A DNA stretch of 64,000 bases, taken from Gaertneriomyces semiglobifer. Taxonomy: Eukaryota > Chytridiomycota > Chytridiomycetes > Spizellomycetales > Spizellomycetaceae. Shown here piece by piece: positions 37,992 to 49,699 of the stretch. Within the stretch, counting starts at the first letter, position 1; every line of letters begins with the position of its first letter. Below the pieces are notes generated by a model. That model was not told the DNA's origin. It was given only the letters and a program-made list of their open reading frames with translations, and made no database searches. The position numbers and the translations under genes were made by a program. The DNA lies in assembly GCA_025558075.1 (NCBI GenBank), contig JAHLKF010000007.1, positions 434,001-498,000 on the forward strand, in the 5' to 3' direction.

Positions 37992-38915
37992 TCAACTCAT
38001 AATTCGCTGGGTAAACGACAAGGACTCTGCAGTGTCCTGCGTGAAGCGATGCTGGTATTCCAAAGTATGAGGCAAATCTGGAGGGCCTGTGATCGGGCTC
38101 TTCGTACTTACTATCATGCATGACCATGACCTATAGGAATGATTTTGGGAACTCTTGGTGTTGTCTTCTGTGCCTTGAGCGCCGCTATTATGAACTCTCC
38201 GCTTCTGAGCGGCTGAAGGACACAATAATGAAGAACATGGGATAGCACTCACGACGCTAAGGAGAAAAGACTGGAATTTGGGGATTGGCCGAAGCAATGA
38301 TGTCCAAGTCTGGTTCCAGCGCTTCTGGGACAGGAATGCTTGGTGGATTCTACCCAATAATGGGTGAACCTTCGTCGCCAACCTCGGTTCTGGTGAATCC
38401 CAATGCAAACGGACAAGTACCCGTAAAAGGTACTGGAGCATAGACATATGACCTTGCACTATCAGGTTAACGCACGCATGCATGGCGCAAAAAATACTAA
38501 TGGAATGATGCATACACTTGGGCGAGACGGAACTGCCCAGCTAACTCGGGTATCCTCTTAGCCTTGCGCTTGGCAACATCCTCGTGAGCAGGTGAATGTG
38601 TACCCATTTGCATCAGCATATCCTCAAACTCTCTCCACTTCCGGCTGCTGCGGGACCTGCCCACACCATATCAAAATGTGGTCCGATACGTGCTGCCAAG
38701 AACACTCCCTGCGCTGCAAATCTTTGACTGGTGAATCGCAGTGGTGATGAGAAGAAGACCGACCGGAAACCCGCTGCCTGTTCCTGTTGTCGGTGGCTGC
38801 TGTTCGCTGTTTCTTCTCTTAAGTGTTGCTTTTCGCTTATCGATTTGCCCGTAGGCTGAAAGATGCGCGCCAAGTTCGCAAACAGCAACAACCGGAACTC
38901 CCTGCATGCAGCCAC
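37992..38915 (-). CDS. Unresolved minus-strand multi-exon locus
   Basis: Several open segments on the minus strand look like exons but I cannot fix one gene model. Candidate pieces in order: a frame from ATG 38907 (GVPVVAVCELGAHLSAYGQ) or, in another frame, from 38915; a piece around 38520-38650 (KWREFEDMLMQMGTHS, KRIPELAGQFRLAQ); a region 38275-38435 open in more than one minus frame; PLRSGEFIIAALKAQKTTPR near 38130-38220; and a last exon ending at 37992 (PPDLPHTLEYQHRFTQD). Introns of 40-80 nt with gt/ag borders can join some of these. The plus strand at 38271-38440 also reads openly (EAMMSKSGSSASGTGMLGGF). No family recognised. Lies head-to-head with the UGT gene. Confidence 0.3.
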
Positions 38916-39063
38916 ATACTAAACAAAGCAGCTTCTTGGAAGGGTTTAAAAATCATGCCCCTCGGTGTCTTGCAGGTTTCCGCCAGACGGCCAAAGCACA
39001 CTGTACGTGAGGTTCGTCTGTTCCCAATCATCATCAGCATCTGTACTTGACCCGACGCGCATC

Positions 39064-41694
39064 ATGGCTTCCAGCAGCAAGTACTGGTACAAGGACGATA
39101 AAGATACGCAGCGTGGACCGGACGACGTTGTCCCCGCCGACAATTTACCTCCTCCATATGATATATGGGAGGACATTGTCGACTCGGCTGTTGAACAGGA
39201 TGACGGCCGTGTCTTGCTGCCAAACTTGACTCGTTGGGAATCCTTCTCGAAAACTTTTTCGAGCGATTCTTATGAAGATTTATTCACCCCAAAGGACGTG
39301 GCACCCGAGGTTTCAAGAACGCACGCTGCACCGCCGTCGATTCCCAAGCTTGCCATCGTCATTCAGATCGTAGGCAGCCGAGGCGATGTACAACCGTATA
39401 TTGCCTTAGGCAAAGAGCTCGCGGTACATGGCCATCGCGTGCGTATTGCCACGCATGAGGTATTTCGAAAATGGGTACGAGGTCACAATATGGAATTCTT
39501 TCCTCTTGGCGGTGATCCCGCAGAGTTGATGGCGTTCATGGTCGAAAACGGTGGGTTGATTCCAAGCGCCGCTTCCATTGCACGCGGCGACGTGCAGAAA
39601 AAGCGTAAAGCGATAGCGGCTATCTTAGAGAGTACATGGCGGTCCTGTATAGATCCCGACGATGAAACAGGTCAACAATTTCGGGCAGACCTTATCATTG
39701 CCAACCCACCATCGTTTGGGCATCTTCATTGCGCGGAAAAGCTGGGAATCCCTCTCCACATGTCTTTCACCATGCCATGGACTCCCACTGGGAGTTTCCC
39801 GCATCCACTTGCTAACCTCGACCACACCAAGTCTGTGCGAACTGGCCTCAATTGCATGAGCTACGGCGCAACAGAGCATCTGACATGGGTTGGGTTGGGA
39901 GATCTCGTCAACGAGTTTCGCAAAGTGTTAAAGCTGAAGTCACTATCCTACCAACAAGGTACTAATGCAATCAACGAGCTGAAAGTCCCGTACACCTACT
40001 GCTGGAGTCCGTCACTCATCCCGAAACCGGTTGATTGGGACGATCACATAGGTGAGTGAAGTGCCTGATAACTTGCAGTGGCAACCCGTTTCCTTAACGA
40101 TTATCCTTTACAGACATTGCAGGCTTCTATTTCCTTGATCAAGCGTCGGACTACCAACCGCCCGCAGATCTAGCAGCGTTTCTCGCGAATGGCTCGCCAC
40201 CCATATATATCGGATTCGGATCAGTTACTGGCTACGATACAAAGAAGTTGACATCCGCGGTTCTGGAGGGCGTGCGGTTGTCTGGCGTACGTGCGATCAT
40301 TTCAAAGGGTTGGGCCGGCCTCGGCAGCAAAGGGGACGACAGCCGTCTGGATGACCCTAATATATTTTTTATTGGTGATTGTCCGCATGACTGGCTCTTT
40401 AAGAATGTGGCGGCCGTGTGCCATCATGGTGGGGCGGGAACGTTGAGTGCCGGCTTGAGACTGGGGAAACCTACCATCGTAGTGCCTTTCTTTGGCGATC
40501 AGTTCTTTTGGGGTACCATGGTGTACAGGGTAAGTCGGCATTGAGTTTCTCTCATCTATGTGCGTTAGCGTTGACGCAATGCATTTTAAAGATGAAAGCA
40601 GGACCGCTGCCCATACCTGCCCGCAAAATGACGGCTGAAAAACTATCTGATGCCATTCGCGAAGCACTGCACCCTAAAACCGTCGCAAGAGCCCAACAGA
40701 TTGCCAACGGTATGGCACATGAGAACGGCGTTGCCTCAGGTGTTGCGTCGCTCCACGCCCATCTTCCGCTAGACAATATGCGAAGCGATTTCAACCAGAC
40801 ACATCCGGCGCGGTACAGGGTCCCGCAGTTTAACCTGAAGATATCCCATAATGTTGCCCAGGTGCTTGCGTGCGCTGGGCTTATCAAGGAGGAGCAGTTG
40901 GAATGGTATCAGACACGAAGATGGGTGATGCCTGATGGCCATGATCAAATTCTGGGCACAGGAGCACTCAAGGCAACCTATAACGGCTTAACAGGAATTT
41001 TTACGGATACCATCAAGGGAATCAATGTGGCCGTGAAGGAAGGAAACGCAGCTGAATCAATTGGGAAGGGGTTTGGCAAGGGAGTCGGCAAAGCGGTTAC
41101 ATTTCCTTTCACTGGTAGGTTGAGCTTCGGCGATTTCTAGTTGATTGCCAACCGGTTGTCGACAGAAGACTAAGCTCTCGCTTTTTCTCCGCAGCGGCCG
41201 CATTTACATTCCAAGAGGTCTCGAACGGTATGAACCAATGTCCGAAGCTGTGGGAACCCTCTTATAAACCCCGCCAACGTGGTGAAATTACTTCATTTGC
41301 AACGGGTGGCAAGGAAAGCGGTAAAGCTTTCGCGTATGGCTTGTGGGACGGTTGCAAAGACCTTGTGGTAAAACCCTACGAGTACGGCAAGCAAGGAGGC
41401 GCCAAAGGCTTTGCTAAAGGGTTGGGAGTCGGTGTAATGAATTTCGCGTGGAAACCTACAGCTGGTGCTATGAAAATGGTTGAATGCATTGGCACTGGTA
41501 TTTATGCGGAGGCGACAAAACAAAAGCCAAGCGCAAACCCCGTGGTAGGATCCCTCTCCGCAGGGGCAGAAGGGGATTGGAGACAAAAAGCAAGTGAACT
41601 GAGCGGCTACGAAGTGAAAGTGTGCGAAGAAATTGTCGCCGCGTTTCGTCAACTGAGTGATGTTTATGGGAAGACCAAAAGGATTGGAAAATGA
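39064..41694 (+). CDS. UDP-glycosyltransferase, sterol 3-beta-glucosyltransferase type
   Basis: Exons 39064-40051, 40114-40529, 40592-41114 and 41195-41694; phases match, 808 aa. The GT1-family core starts at about residue 97 with KLAIVIQIVGSRGDVQPYI, ALGKELAVHGHRVRIATHE, and FPLGGDPAELMAFMVEN. The C-terminal nucleotide-binding half has PPIYIGFGSVTGYDTKKL and CHHGGAGTLSAGLRLGKPT (432-450) with VPFFGDQFFWG. These match Atg26/UGT80-type sterol glucosyltransferases; the PH/GRAM module of fungal Atg26 is absent. After the catalytic core comes a 200-aa extension of Gly/Lys-spaced segments (IGKGFGKGVGKAVTFPFTG, GGKESGKAFAYGLWDG, GGAKGFAKGLGVGVMN), resembling the amphipathic tails of UGT80-like fungal proteins. 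The acceptor is probably a sterol or other lipid; not provable from sequence. Confidence 0.9.
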
Positions 41695-41860
41695 GGCTGG
41701 TCGGGGAGTCGGTCGATAGAGCGGATAATAATCTAACTTCACCAGGGCGCTTGCTTGACTGCATCTTTTGTTGTGGGAGTGCACCCACGTGTGAATAACA
41801 GAGGTTGACATATCATATGTGACATGGTGGACAGGCGGCGTGATCTCTCGAGAGAATACA

Positions 41861-41898
41861 GTTAGATTGTGTTACGAAAGTTAGATTGTGTTACGAAA
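41861..41898. repeat. 19-bp tandem repeat, two copies
   Basis: The unit gttagattgtgttacgaaa occurs twice back to back in the short convergent spacer between the UGT gene and the hydrolase gene (41695-41990). No other content is evident in that spacer. Confidence 0.85.
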
Positions 41899-41990
41899 TG
41901 ATGGCCATATTTGATGGATGGCTTTGACATTACAGTGGGAAAGTGTTGAGCCTAACTTCATCAGCACTTGGGTGAGCAGCGCAATTACGA

Positions 41991-44900
41991 TTATGGATTC
42001 ACAACGTATGAAGGTGCACACAGGAACTGGTATACAAGTCCGCCTTGTACTGCATTTGCCAACCGAGTCGTCCGCTCACTGGCACGTTTCCGGTGAACCA
42101 TGATGTCCAACAAATCATCCACAAAGATTCGGTTCAGATTAAAGTCTGCGGTAGACATGGGTTAGCGTTTACCCTGCTCCGCGACGTCGTTGCGAGGCCC
42201 TGTGCCAGGTCACTTACAGTTATGTCGCATGCTGTGGATGTTCACGTCGAGTAGACTAGTATCAATAGTATCTAGGCAATGGGCGCTTCAGCAACCGGTG
42301 CGAACAACTGAAGTACTTCTAATGGCGTTCTCACCCATATCCGGATATATTAAGTATCTTCCAGCCACTTCTTTAGAGTACTTTTCTCGGCCTCGCATGA
42401 GCAATCGTAAGCGCTGAATCTCTTGACGGATCTGTTGCTGTGTTTTGCGATGCTTCCGTTCCCAGCGTTCACCGGCTGGTGCAGAGTCACGGCTGGTACG
42501 GTCTGCGGGCCAGTAGCTGTCAAACCTGGTCAGTAACATGAATCTCAGCTTCATCCCTTTCGCCTTTCGCATGCTCTGCCACGAGAGCTTCGGATGCTGT
42601 ACATCACTCGCACAATCTTCGTCTCCTTGAGACGGAACATTTAGCTCATCCGAGGAAGACATATTAAACGCCATTACATCAGTGCTGCTATCATCTTCAG
42701 CGGTTTCATCAGGGAAAACGTCGGTGTGCACCCGAGAAAGGAACTGCGGCGTCCGATTTAACGAGTACGTGTGAGACCTGGCCGATAAACTTTCCCTCGG
42801 AGACCCATCGCCATGCGTAGGCCACACAGTATAGATCGAGCCCGGACGTCTGCCGAGGATACTTTTGCGATTGAGTTTCTCTGCCCAAAACAGAGCGTTA
42901 TCATTTTCATCGACATAGCTGGTTATCAGTTGACAGTATTGACGAATCTTTACAAAATCCGATTCCAGAAACTCTGGCAGTCCGACCTAATGGGCCACGC
43001 GTGTTTGACCGTTTAATTCGATATTAATGGATGATCAAGCGCGAACGCCATACTCACGTCTCCGTTCACCAGGGTAAATGTACATAACTCGGATTTCAGA
43101 GGACCGTGTCTCTTTCGTCCTTCTTCATCGAGTTCTCCCTGGTTCGTCCCACAACCTGCTTCGTCTAAAGGTTGGAAGATTTCCTCAAAGACCTCGGCAA
43201 AGCTCACAGCAAGCTTGCATCCGGCAGAATGGCTCAACAGATGGATCCTGGAAACACCGGAACACCTCAAATCATCAACCAGTTGGACGAAAGCACCTCG
43301 AACGGCTGGGTCCAGCCCTGCTTTGACAGCCTGGAAATAAGTCAACTCTTTCCCGGATGGCCATGCAAAAACAAATGGTTTGATCCAGGGAGGAAACGCG
43401 CCTAGGGTTAGCAATTGCCCTAAGCGCTTGATCGCATCAGTCACCGAGCAGTTCTGATGGTGCGTGTTAGCCTAAATCAACAATGTTTGTAACCGTAATC
43501 AGGACCGCACATAGCCGTGAATAAAAATGAGCGCCTCGTCCGGATGCCTATTATCCACGCAAGGCAGTAAGTTGCTGGTGGCCGCATCATGGTGGACACG
43601 GTCATCTGGTTCCCAACCATCTACTGCCAATTGTAAGCCGCCAGTAGGTTGCGCAGTGGCGCGAATGATAATGGATGAGGTCTGCAACGACGCCTGTTAA
43701 ACGCCGAATTGCTAATCCCACGGATATGGGAAAGTAGAACGAGTGAGAAGGACGCACCGGCGATTGTGCTGCGTTCATTTTGTGGCAACCATCCACCACC
43801 AGCGAGCCCGTAACCGACTCGGCGCGCACTGTCACTTCGCGTAAGACCCTGCGACGAACGCCAGATGGAACCTCATCAGCATCCTTCGACTTGTTACAGA
43901 CTTCCGGCGAAGAGTCAGGTTTAGTGGGGTTCGAGGAGAAACCTGCGGTGGCGAGACTCCGCCAGTGGGTCATGCTGGCAAGATTGAGGTCATTCAGCTC
44001 CTGTATTATCAAGTCCAGAGGTCGAATTTGCGGCAGTGTTCCGAGCTCCGCATCCGTTGCAAAATCGGCGACCATATCTTTCCTGTACTGAGTCGGCGAA
44101 GGAAACGTCACCTGAGGAAGCTCGGCAAAAAATCTCCTAGCATAAGGGCAAAGTATGTCAAATATGAGGCCCAAGCGAATGTCCAAGCATACAGTGTTAT
44201 CTTACCCAGTGACGCTACATTCAACGCCAGCCATCCCATATCTAATGCCGTTATCATCTATCTTGGGCATCCAGCGATATTCATCGGTGCCGAGTTTCGA
44301 GCAAGTGGCGAACGCGACTTTCACGGCAGTGAACGAGTCGCCGCTGCCAAACTCTCTGGCTTTAAAGGGTGGCTCGAGGCATCCATCCTTCCAGAACCCG
44401 ACCGTTATCTCTCCGGTGTCAGCGTCATCACACCACATTCCATATCCATGAGGGACACCGGCGCTATTGACTGAGCCAGTGTATGAGAATGTCCGATTCT
44501 GGAAGGAGAATGACCATGGATCATATAACGTATACTGAAAGGTGCCTGGTTGCAGCGATATGGGACGCATTCGCCACCATTTGACCGCGGTTGGGGAACT
44601 GATTCGAGCAATGGCGTACGGATATAATACTCGTCGAAATAACGTCGCCAGCAAGGTAAAGGCTTGCATTGCCAACATACAAGTGATGACGATGAAAGTA
44701 GGGGCAGTACGGTTCTTAACGATTCGGGAAACAGGTGATTCGTTCGAATCTTCGCTGTTACCCCGGGGTATCAACTGCCCCTTGTTGATGATTAACAAAA
44801 CTCCAACAGCCAAGGCGAGCCAGTAGAAGAACCACCGAACAAGCAAGCTTAGCTGTGAAAAGAACGTCATAAAACAGGGGCACCACCTGTAACATGCAAC

Positions 44901-45354
44901 TGTATCTGAATAAGTACCTTGACCGTAACTAGAACTAGCAGCAGCGGAACCAGGACGGTGATGGCGGACCACTGCTCAGCGCTAAGTGACGAGCCGGTTT
45001 GTTCTGTTTGCCAGAAATAGAAGATGGAAAGACCTGCTCCTATTACTAGCAGACGAGAACAAACGGTCAGAAAATGTTGTGCGATCACCTCTTTGCAGCC
45101 GCCGAGCATTGGAGGTAAGTGAGCACATACTTACAAGACATGAACACTAGTGCAGTCAGTAAGACTCCAAAAACTTTTGCTTTGCCTTGTTTCCGTTTGT
45201 AACGTCCGTTGGCTCGTCGCCTGGTTGATCTGATGAGCATCCTGGCAGCAGTGTGTTGCAAGTCCAGCGATTTCGCTGGCATCCCGGTGCCCACATCCCA
45301 TACCACTAGGCCAGCCCGTCGCTCGTCCTTCAAAACCGCCGAGTACTTTGACAT
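41991..45354 (-). CDS. Multi-pass membrane protein with MORN-like motif and DUF900-type alpha/beta-hydrolase domain
   Basis: Minus strand, about nine exons from ATG 45354 to TAA 41991. N-terminal part: basic stretch (RSTRRRANGRYKRKQGKAK), then hydrophobic spans FGVLLTALVFMSC, LLVIGAGLSIFYFW, ITVLVPLLLVLVTV, WFFYWLALAVGVLLII and FIVITCMLAMQAFTLLATLF. Next a MORN-like unit (FSYTGSVNSAGVPHGYGMW and EITVGFWKDGCLEPPF). The C-terminal hydrolase has ALIFIHGYANTHHQN, FVFAWPSGKELTYFQAVKAG, nucleophile elbow IHLLSHSAGCKLAV, TFTLVNGD, and catalytic-His block DVNIHSMRHNYFNLNRIFVD followed by DLLDIMVHRKRASER, matching the DUF900 esterase family. Well-phased joins: 44186-region exon to 43758, 43503-43688, 43057-43463, and the last intron at 42219 downward. 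N-terminal exon borders are approximate. Substrate unknown; the topology suggests a lipid or ester hydrolase tethered to a membrane. Confidence 0.75.
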
Positions 45355-45791
45355 GGCGTATCTTTCATTCCAAAGCCTGTGATCGTCCTGTAAAATGCGG
45401 GCACTATATTTTCAACAAACGGCGCGGCGATATAGACCACGCAGTAGCACTATTTATCCAGTCACCCACGGTCCATCAACCGGTTGGTCGTTCCAAACGT
45501 CTCATATAGGCCCAGGAAGCATTGTTCAGGTAGAGAAGGTTTCTGTTCATGGCGTTAAACTCCTTCTGGTCAATGTCGGCCAACGAGACGAGTTCACTCG
45601 CATAGTCACTTCCGAAGCCGAGGCCATTGACACCTCGTTGATCTTGGCCACAAACTACAAGTAATACCATCAGTTGGTTCTGCCCTACTCAAGCGTTTGT
45701 TTGTCGTCGTGTAAGGTGAGCTGCATATTTCGGGCGACGCTTGTCGGATTTGGAATACTCATGGTGCGAACTTCTGATAGTTTCAGTTGGG
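45355..45791. promoter_or_regulatory. Divergent promoter region, hydrolase/RBM33-like
   Basis: About 440 bp between opposed start codons. A plus frame at 45395-45664 (89 codons) is open and has a strand-like stretch GVKLLLVNVGQ, but there is no supporting family or splice link; I treat it as unproven. An ATG at 45741 lies in frame with the RBM33-like start. Confidence 0.4.
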
Positions 45792-47175
45792 ATGAGTGGA
45801 GGGAACAACGAGCCTCCAGCAGTAGGGAAAGCGGGGGTTACCAGTACCACAAGTAAAAACCCTACAGCAGACGAACCCGCTTGGGAAGCGTTTGCTCCCG
45901 AATTCAATGCGGACGGCGAGGATGACTTTCTGGAGTATGACTATGACGATGACTTTGGTGACTTTAATGGCCTCGACGTAGACAGTGGAACGAATCCAAA
46001 TCGCATGGAGAAGTCCCTGTACGACGACTTATTGGATACACGTACGCAATCGGATCAGGCTGTGGGCGTGCCAGACAATGCTGCTGTAGACGATGGGGAA
46101 AAGGAACAGGCAGCTCCCTCTTCTGAGCCGATATCGGAAGCTACCAAACCTGATGGGGCAGAGGTTCTTGGGCGAGAACCACCAATAGAAAGCGTGGGAC
46201 GCTATCCTATGTCCCGCACCGATCCATACTTTCCTCCTCCGCGAGGACGAGGAAACTGGGTCCCACGCGGTATGAAGGGCATGCATCTTTCAGAAGGACA
46301 GCCCACGCGAAGAATGAGCGGGTGCGTAGAATGGGTCCCGCTCTTCTGCCTTAATGTGACATTAATCCTTGTTCGATTCCAGGCCAAGCTCCTTTCCCTA
46401 TCCTCCGGTTGGAGTTGGGAACAAAATTCATATCAACCCTGCAAAGCTAGCGGCCCTTCAAGCAGAAGGCATGCTACCATTCATTCCATCGCAAATGATG
46501 GGGCGTCCGCCACCGAATGTGGGTATGCCGTACATGCATGGGCCAGGCGGATATGGAAGAGGCCCTATGCCTGTCCAGCATGATTGGATGCCGTGGCAAG
46601 GTGATAATGTGGTGAGTACCATTCATATGTTTGCAGCCACTTCAATAGCAACTATGAACGCCCACTGACTATCGCTAGGTGTTGTAGCATCGTCATCGAA
46701 AGCCATCTCCTCATAACGCACCTCGGCCAACTACGTCCTCTGCAAACCCAGCATCCGCGACGGGTTCAAATAAACGCGAGCCGCAGAGGGCGACGCTGAA
46801 TCAACCCACAGCGAAACAGCCACGACTGAAAGAATCGGTATCTTCAGATAAAGTTGGCAGAGCGCATGCATCCGCATCAACGCGTACCGGCCGCGGCGCA
46901 GTCGTTACTGTCTCGAGCATAGCATCAGGAACGACAAAAGCAGACATCGAAAAGCTTGGAGCGGAAGTTGGAGGCTTCCAGGTGAGTTGGCCCTTGTTGC
47001 GTTGTCCTTGAAATCATCCTATCGGTTTCATGACATCACGATTCAGTCCGTCACAGTCCAACTTGGAACGGAAAGCGTGGATGTGGAATTTGATTCTGCG
47101 GAAAATGCCAAAATCTTCCGCCGCAAGTATCACAAGTACTGTATTGCCTTTGCAGAACTTGTGCCGTGTGTATAA
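45792..47175 (+). CDS. RBM33-like RNA-binding protein
   Basis: Exons 45792-46321, 46383-46611, 46688-46981 and 47047-47175; phases match, 393 aa. N-terminal third is very acidic (DDFLEYDYDDDFGDFNGLD). A Pro/Gly/Arg-rich middle (YFPPPRGRGNWVPRGMKG, GRPPPNVGMPYMHGPGGYG) contains the short motif NKIHINPAKLAALQAEG, which resembles the KNIHINPHFKG motif of vertebrate RBM33. After a basic linker comes an RRM-like C-terminus: AVVTVSSIASGTTKADIEKL, SVTVQLGTESVDVEFDSAEN and AKIFRRKYHKY, the last matching AxxFQQKFHRH of RBM33. RBM33 proteins act in nuclear mRNA processing or export. The RNP motifs are degenerate. Alternative in-frame start at 45741. Confidence 0.72.
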
Positions 47176-47358
47176 GCGCTGACATTGGGTTATTGTTTAG
47201 AACTGAATTAAAAGGCAGCCGCATAGAAATTAGCTTGCCGCGGCCTTCTTCGCCTGCACCGACGTCGTAGCGCTAGCAGCAACATTCCATACAAAATAAA
47301 TAGCAGTCTGCCTTGTATTTATTCTTTTTTCCTAATGCTGCTTGCTTGAGGCAATGAT

Positions 47359-47607
47359 TCAACCTGACGCGTTTTCATAGCTGCGAAAATGAGCACGACG
47401 CATCAAAGCATGCAACCGTAGGCACAGATCATCCGCGTTGGCGGTTCCATCGTCAATGTTGGCTGTCAGAGAAGTGAACTCTATACGAGCAAGTTGCAGG
47501 AATACGTCTGGCTGAACCATTGCGTGGGAAAGTGAGTATTGAATGGAACTGGCATGTCTAGACGCACGACTTTTATACTCACCACGATCCCTTTCCTTCA
47601 CAGCCAT
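47359..47607 (-). CDS. Small hypothetical protein
   Basis: Minus-strand frame of 82 codons from ATG 47607, starting MAVKERDRGEYKSR and ending LCLRLHALMRRAHFRSYENA. The C-terminal half (FLQLARIEFTSLTANIDDG) has a helical, coding-like pattern. A gtgagt after codon 9 could be a donor, but the acceptor in phase was not found, so the unspliced frame is reported. No family recognised. An ATG on the plus strand at 47606 opens another frame that I do not support. Confidence 0.4.
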   Translation of the reverse strand: MAVKERDRGEYKSRASRHASSIQYSLSHAMVQPDVFLQLARIEFTSLTANIDDGTANADDLCLRLHALMRRAHFRSYENASG

Positions 47608-48482
47608 GTTTCGGTTGCCAGCAACGCGCACACACTTCCGCGTAGATCTACGAAAACCCAACTTCACCTCGGCAGAACTTCACGCCGCGAGATCACATTT
47701 CGATAGAGGACTTGGACTTATATACATCACAGGTCGTTTGTGTGTGGCTCTGCGTAAAAGTTAGAGGTAGCGGATTGCGGAGTGGTTATCTGATGTACTA
47801 CTGTTTTGGAATGATGATTATCGGTGTTGCTGAGATGCTTTGAAGTTGGAAGAAACGCTGATGACGGATAGCACATACACGCGAGAATGCAGCGGTTTAT
47901 GTCTATAGTCTCGACATATTAACAAACTCGTGCAACAGTGAATTTACTCAATCATTAGAGATGCACTGGAAAATGCAGTAACCGCCCAAGACTCAATGCT
48001 GGCAAGTCTCTCAATGTTTCCTTAATACAGAAAACCCTCCGTAAGTGGATGAGCTCGGGACCGAGATTTGGTATGCACTTGTAGAGGCTATGCACAGACA
48101 TGTGTGTGCCATCAAATGGCCAACCTTAGCCCACCCATGGCTCGCTCCGACGCTCAACACTCACGAAAACATTGCTAAACTTCGTTTAGCAACCCTCCAT
48201 TGCTATTAGGGTTGAATATCTGACCACGGTTATAAGTGTATGACCTCGCGTGTAGGAATTACGCAGCCAAAGCATTCATCACTTTCTATTCCTGCTGCAC
48301 TGCGCCAAAACATACTTACAGTGCTGCCAGAAAGGTCAGTGCGTGAATCTTTTGGCCTCAGATTTCAATGGGAGGTCCTCATCTGCATTGTAAGATTTTT
48401 AATGCCTCCAGCACCGGCAGATTAAATCGTCCTATTGTTGCACCGGAGCCACGGGCGTCGTTTTCACAATTCGCATTCGAAG
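47608..48482. other. Intergenic region upstream of the endosulfine gene
   Basis: About 875 bp, no coding frame supported. AT-rich in the first half. The last 100 bp are presumably the endosulfine promoter and leader. Confidence 0.45.
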
Positions 48483-49014
48483 ATGGCCTCAAAACAACAA
48501 GTCGACGTTTCGGTAGGTTCAAGTGATTTCGCCTTGTTCGGTCATACGTGCCTATCGCATTATCCGGAGGATGGGATGAGGAAAAAGGAAGAGGTGTTTG
48601 GGACATTACTGGTGGCAATACACACGGTGAACTTGGATCTCTTCGCTAATTCCACTTTGGTCATAGAAACTCAGCCCGGAGGATAAATCATTCTATGATA
48701 AGTACGGTCGCTTGCCGCCTCCCAAGAAGGATCTTCTAAGCAAGCGGTTAAAGGTATTTTGAGCTCGGCTGCACTTTGCCAGCCTATGATGAGTCGCTAA
48801 ACATTCCTTCTTGTAGGGCGGAGACCGCAAATATTTCGACTCTGGAGACTACGCATTGTCCAAAGCGGGAAAATCGTCTGAAGAAGAAGTAGGCGTCCAA
48901 CATCCCTCACCTGAACGGATTCCGCATTCAGTGCCGCCTAACCTGAAGAAAGATGCAAATCCCTCTGTGGAATCAAGCTTGATCCATGAAGCCAAAAATC
49001 CTGCAACGCAATAA
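48483..49014 (+). CDS. IGO1: Endosulfine/ARPP-19 (Igo1-type) PP2A inhibitor
   Basis: Exons 48483-48512, 48667-48753 and 48817-49014; phases match, 104 aa. When phosphorylated by Greatwall/Rim15 kinases, family members inhibit PP2A-B55 to promote mitotic entry or quiescence. The N-terminus MASKQQVDVSKLSPEDKSF runs into YDKYGRLPPPKKDLLSKRLK, then GGDRKYFDSGDYALSKAGK with the invariant FDSGDY motif (46-51) and target Ser48. The tail is variable and polar. The first intron (154 nt) ends at the tag at 48664-48666; the alternative cag at 48673 would break the frame. Confidence 0.95.
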
Positions 49015-49699
49015 AGCGTTCCAACACTCCTTCCAGATCCATTCACCAGGATGGGTCCAATATACCTGCTTGTGACTACTCATTATGGGGTTGCTTGGGA
49101 TCGCGCTTCTTCCCAGCGGCGGACATGAAGGATCACTTCCTGCGAACCACCTCTTTAATGCGACCACGATTGGGAACAAGAACGTGTAGTTTATGTGCCT
49201 CAACACCGCACTTTGCGTTGTATTGGGGAGGGTCTGGGTGTACCGTTCCGAACTTTAATTCCAGTTTATGCGTCCACTCGCATACTTGTTCCTCGCCGCT
49301 GCGATCCTTTTCAAATGTGCAAAACATATGCTACCCTTTCAATTAAGTGATGTTTACGGTAAGGTTCCATTCGAATAGTTGCCAGTACATCCATTTCCCC
49401 GTCCGCAAATGAAAGTGCGTCCACGCCGATGAAGTGGGACGACCACGAGAGTCTTTCGACCTTACTGCGTGCGGCAATTACGCCTCATAATTCTGTTACT
49501 GTATAAGTTCTCGTGTCCAGTTGCATCTGATGTCCTTTTGGCGACTTGTTCGGAAGAGTCCATGTGGCACAGTCATGTTGTTTGGGTTGGCAAGTTCGAC
49601 CTATTTCAAGCGTCTCTTGGACTCTCACAGAGAATACTCATCGACGACGACAACGAGCATTCCAAATAAACGAACTGGGCTTTTCATTGCCGTACAGGG
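49015..49699 (-). other. Region with a possible unresolved minus-strand gene
   Basis: About 685 bp between two plus genes. On the minus strand, ATG near 49562 opens MDSSEQVAKRTSDATGHENL; further segments read SAWTHFHLRTGKWMYW (about 49370-49440) and CTFEKDRSGEEQVCEWTHK ending LVPNRGRIKEVVRRK with a stop at 49133. These have coding character but I could not fix consistent splice phases or recognise a family. A plus frame at 49521-49754 overlaps and is less convincing. Confidence 0.3.

Noticed and set aside
46360..46390. B-box-like gttcgattcc hinting at a tRNA
   Set aside because: It lies at the 3' end of an RBM33-like intron and no A-box or stem pairing precedes it.
47606..47764. Plus-strand small protein starting at an ATG overlapping the minus ATG at 47607
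   Set aside because: The frame has no recognisable features and the overlap of start codons is what a palindromic CATG gives by chance.
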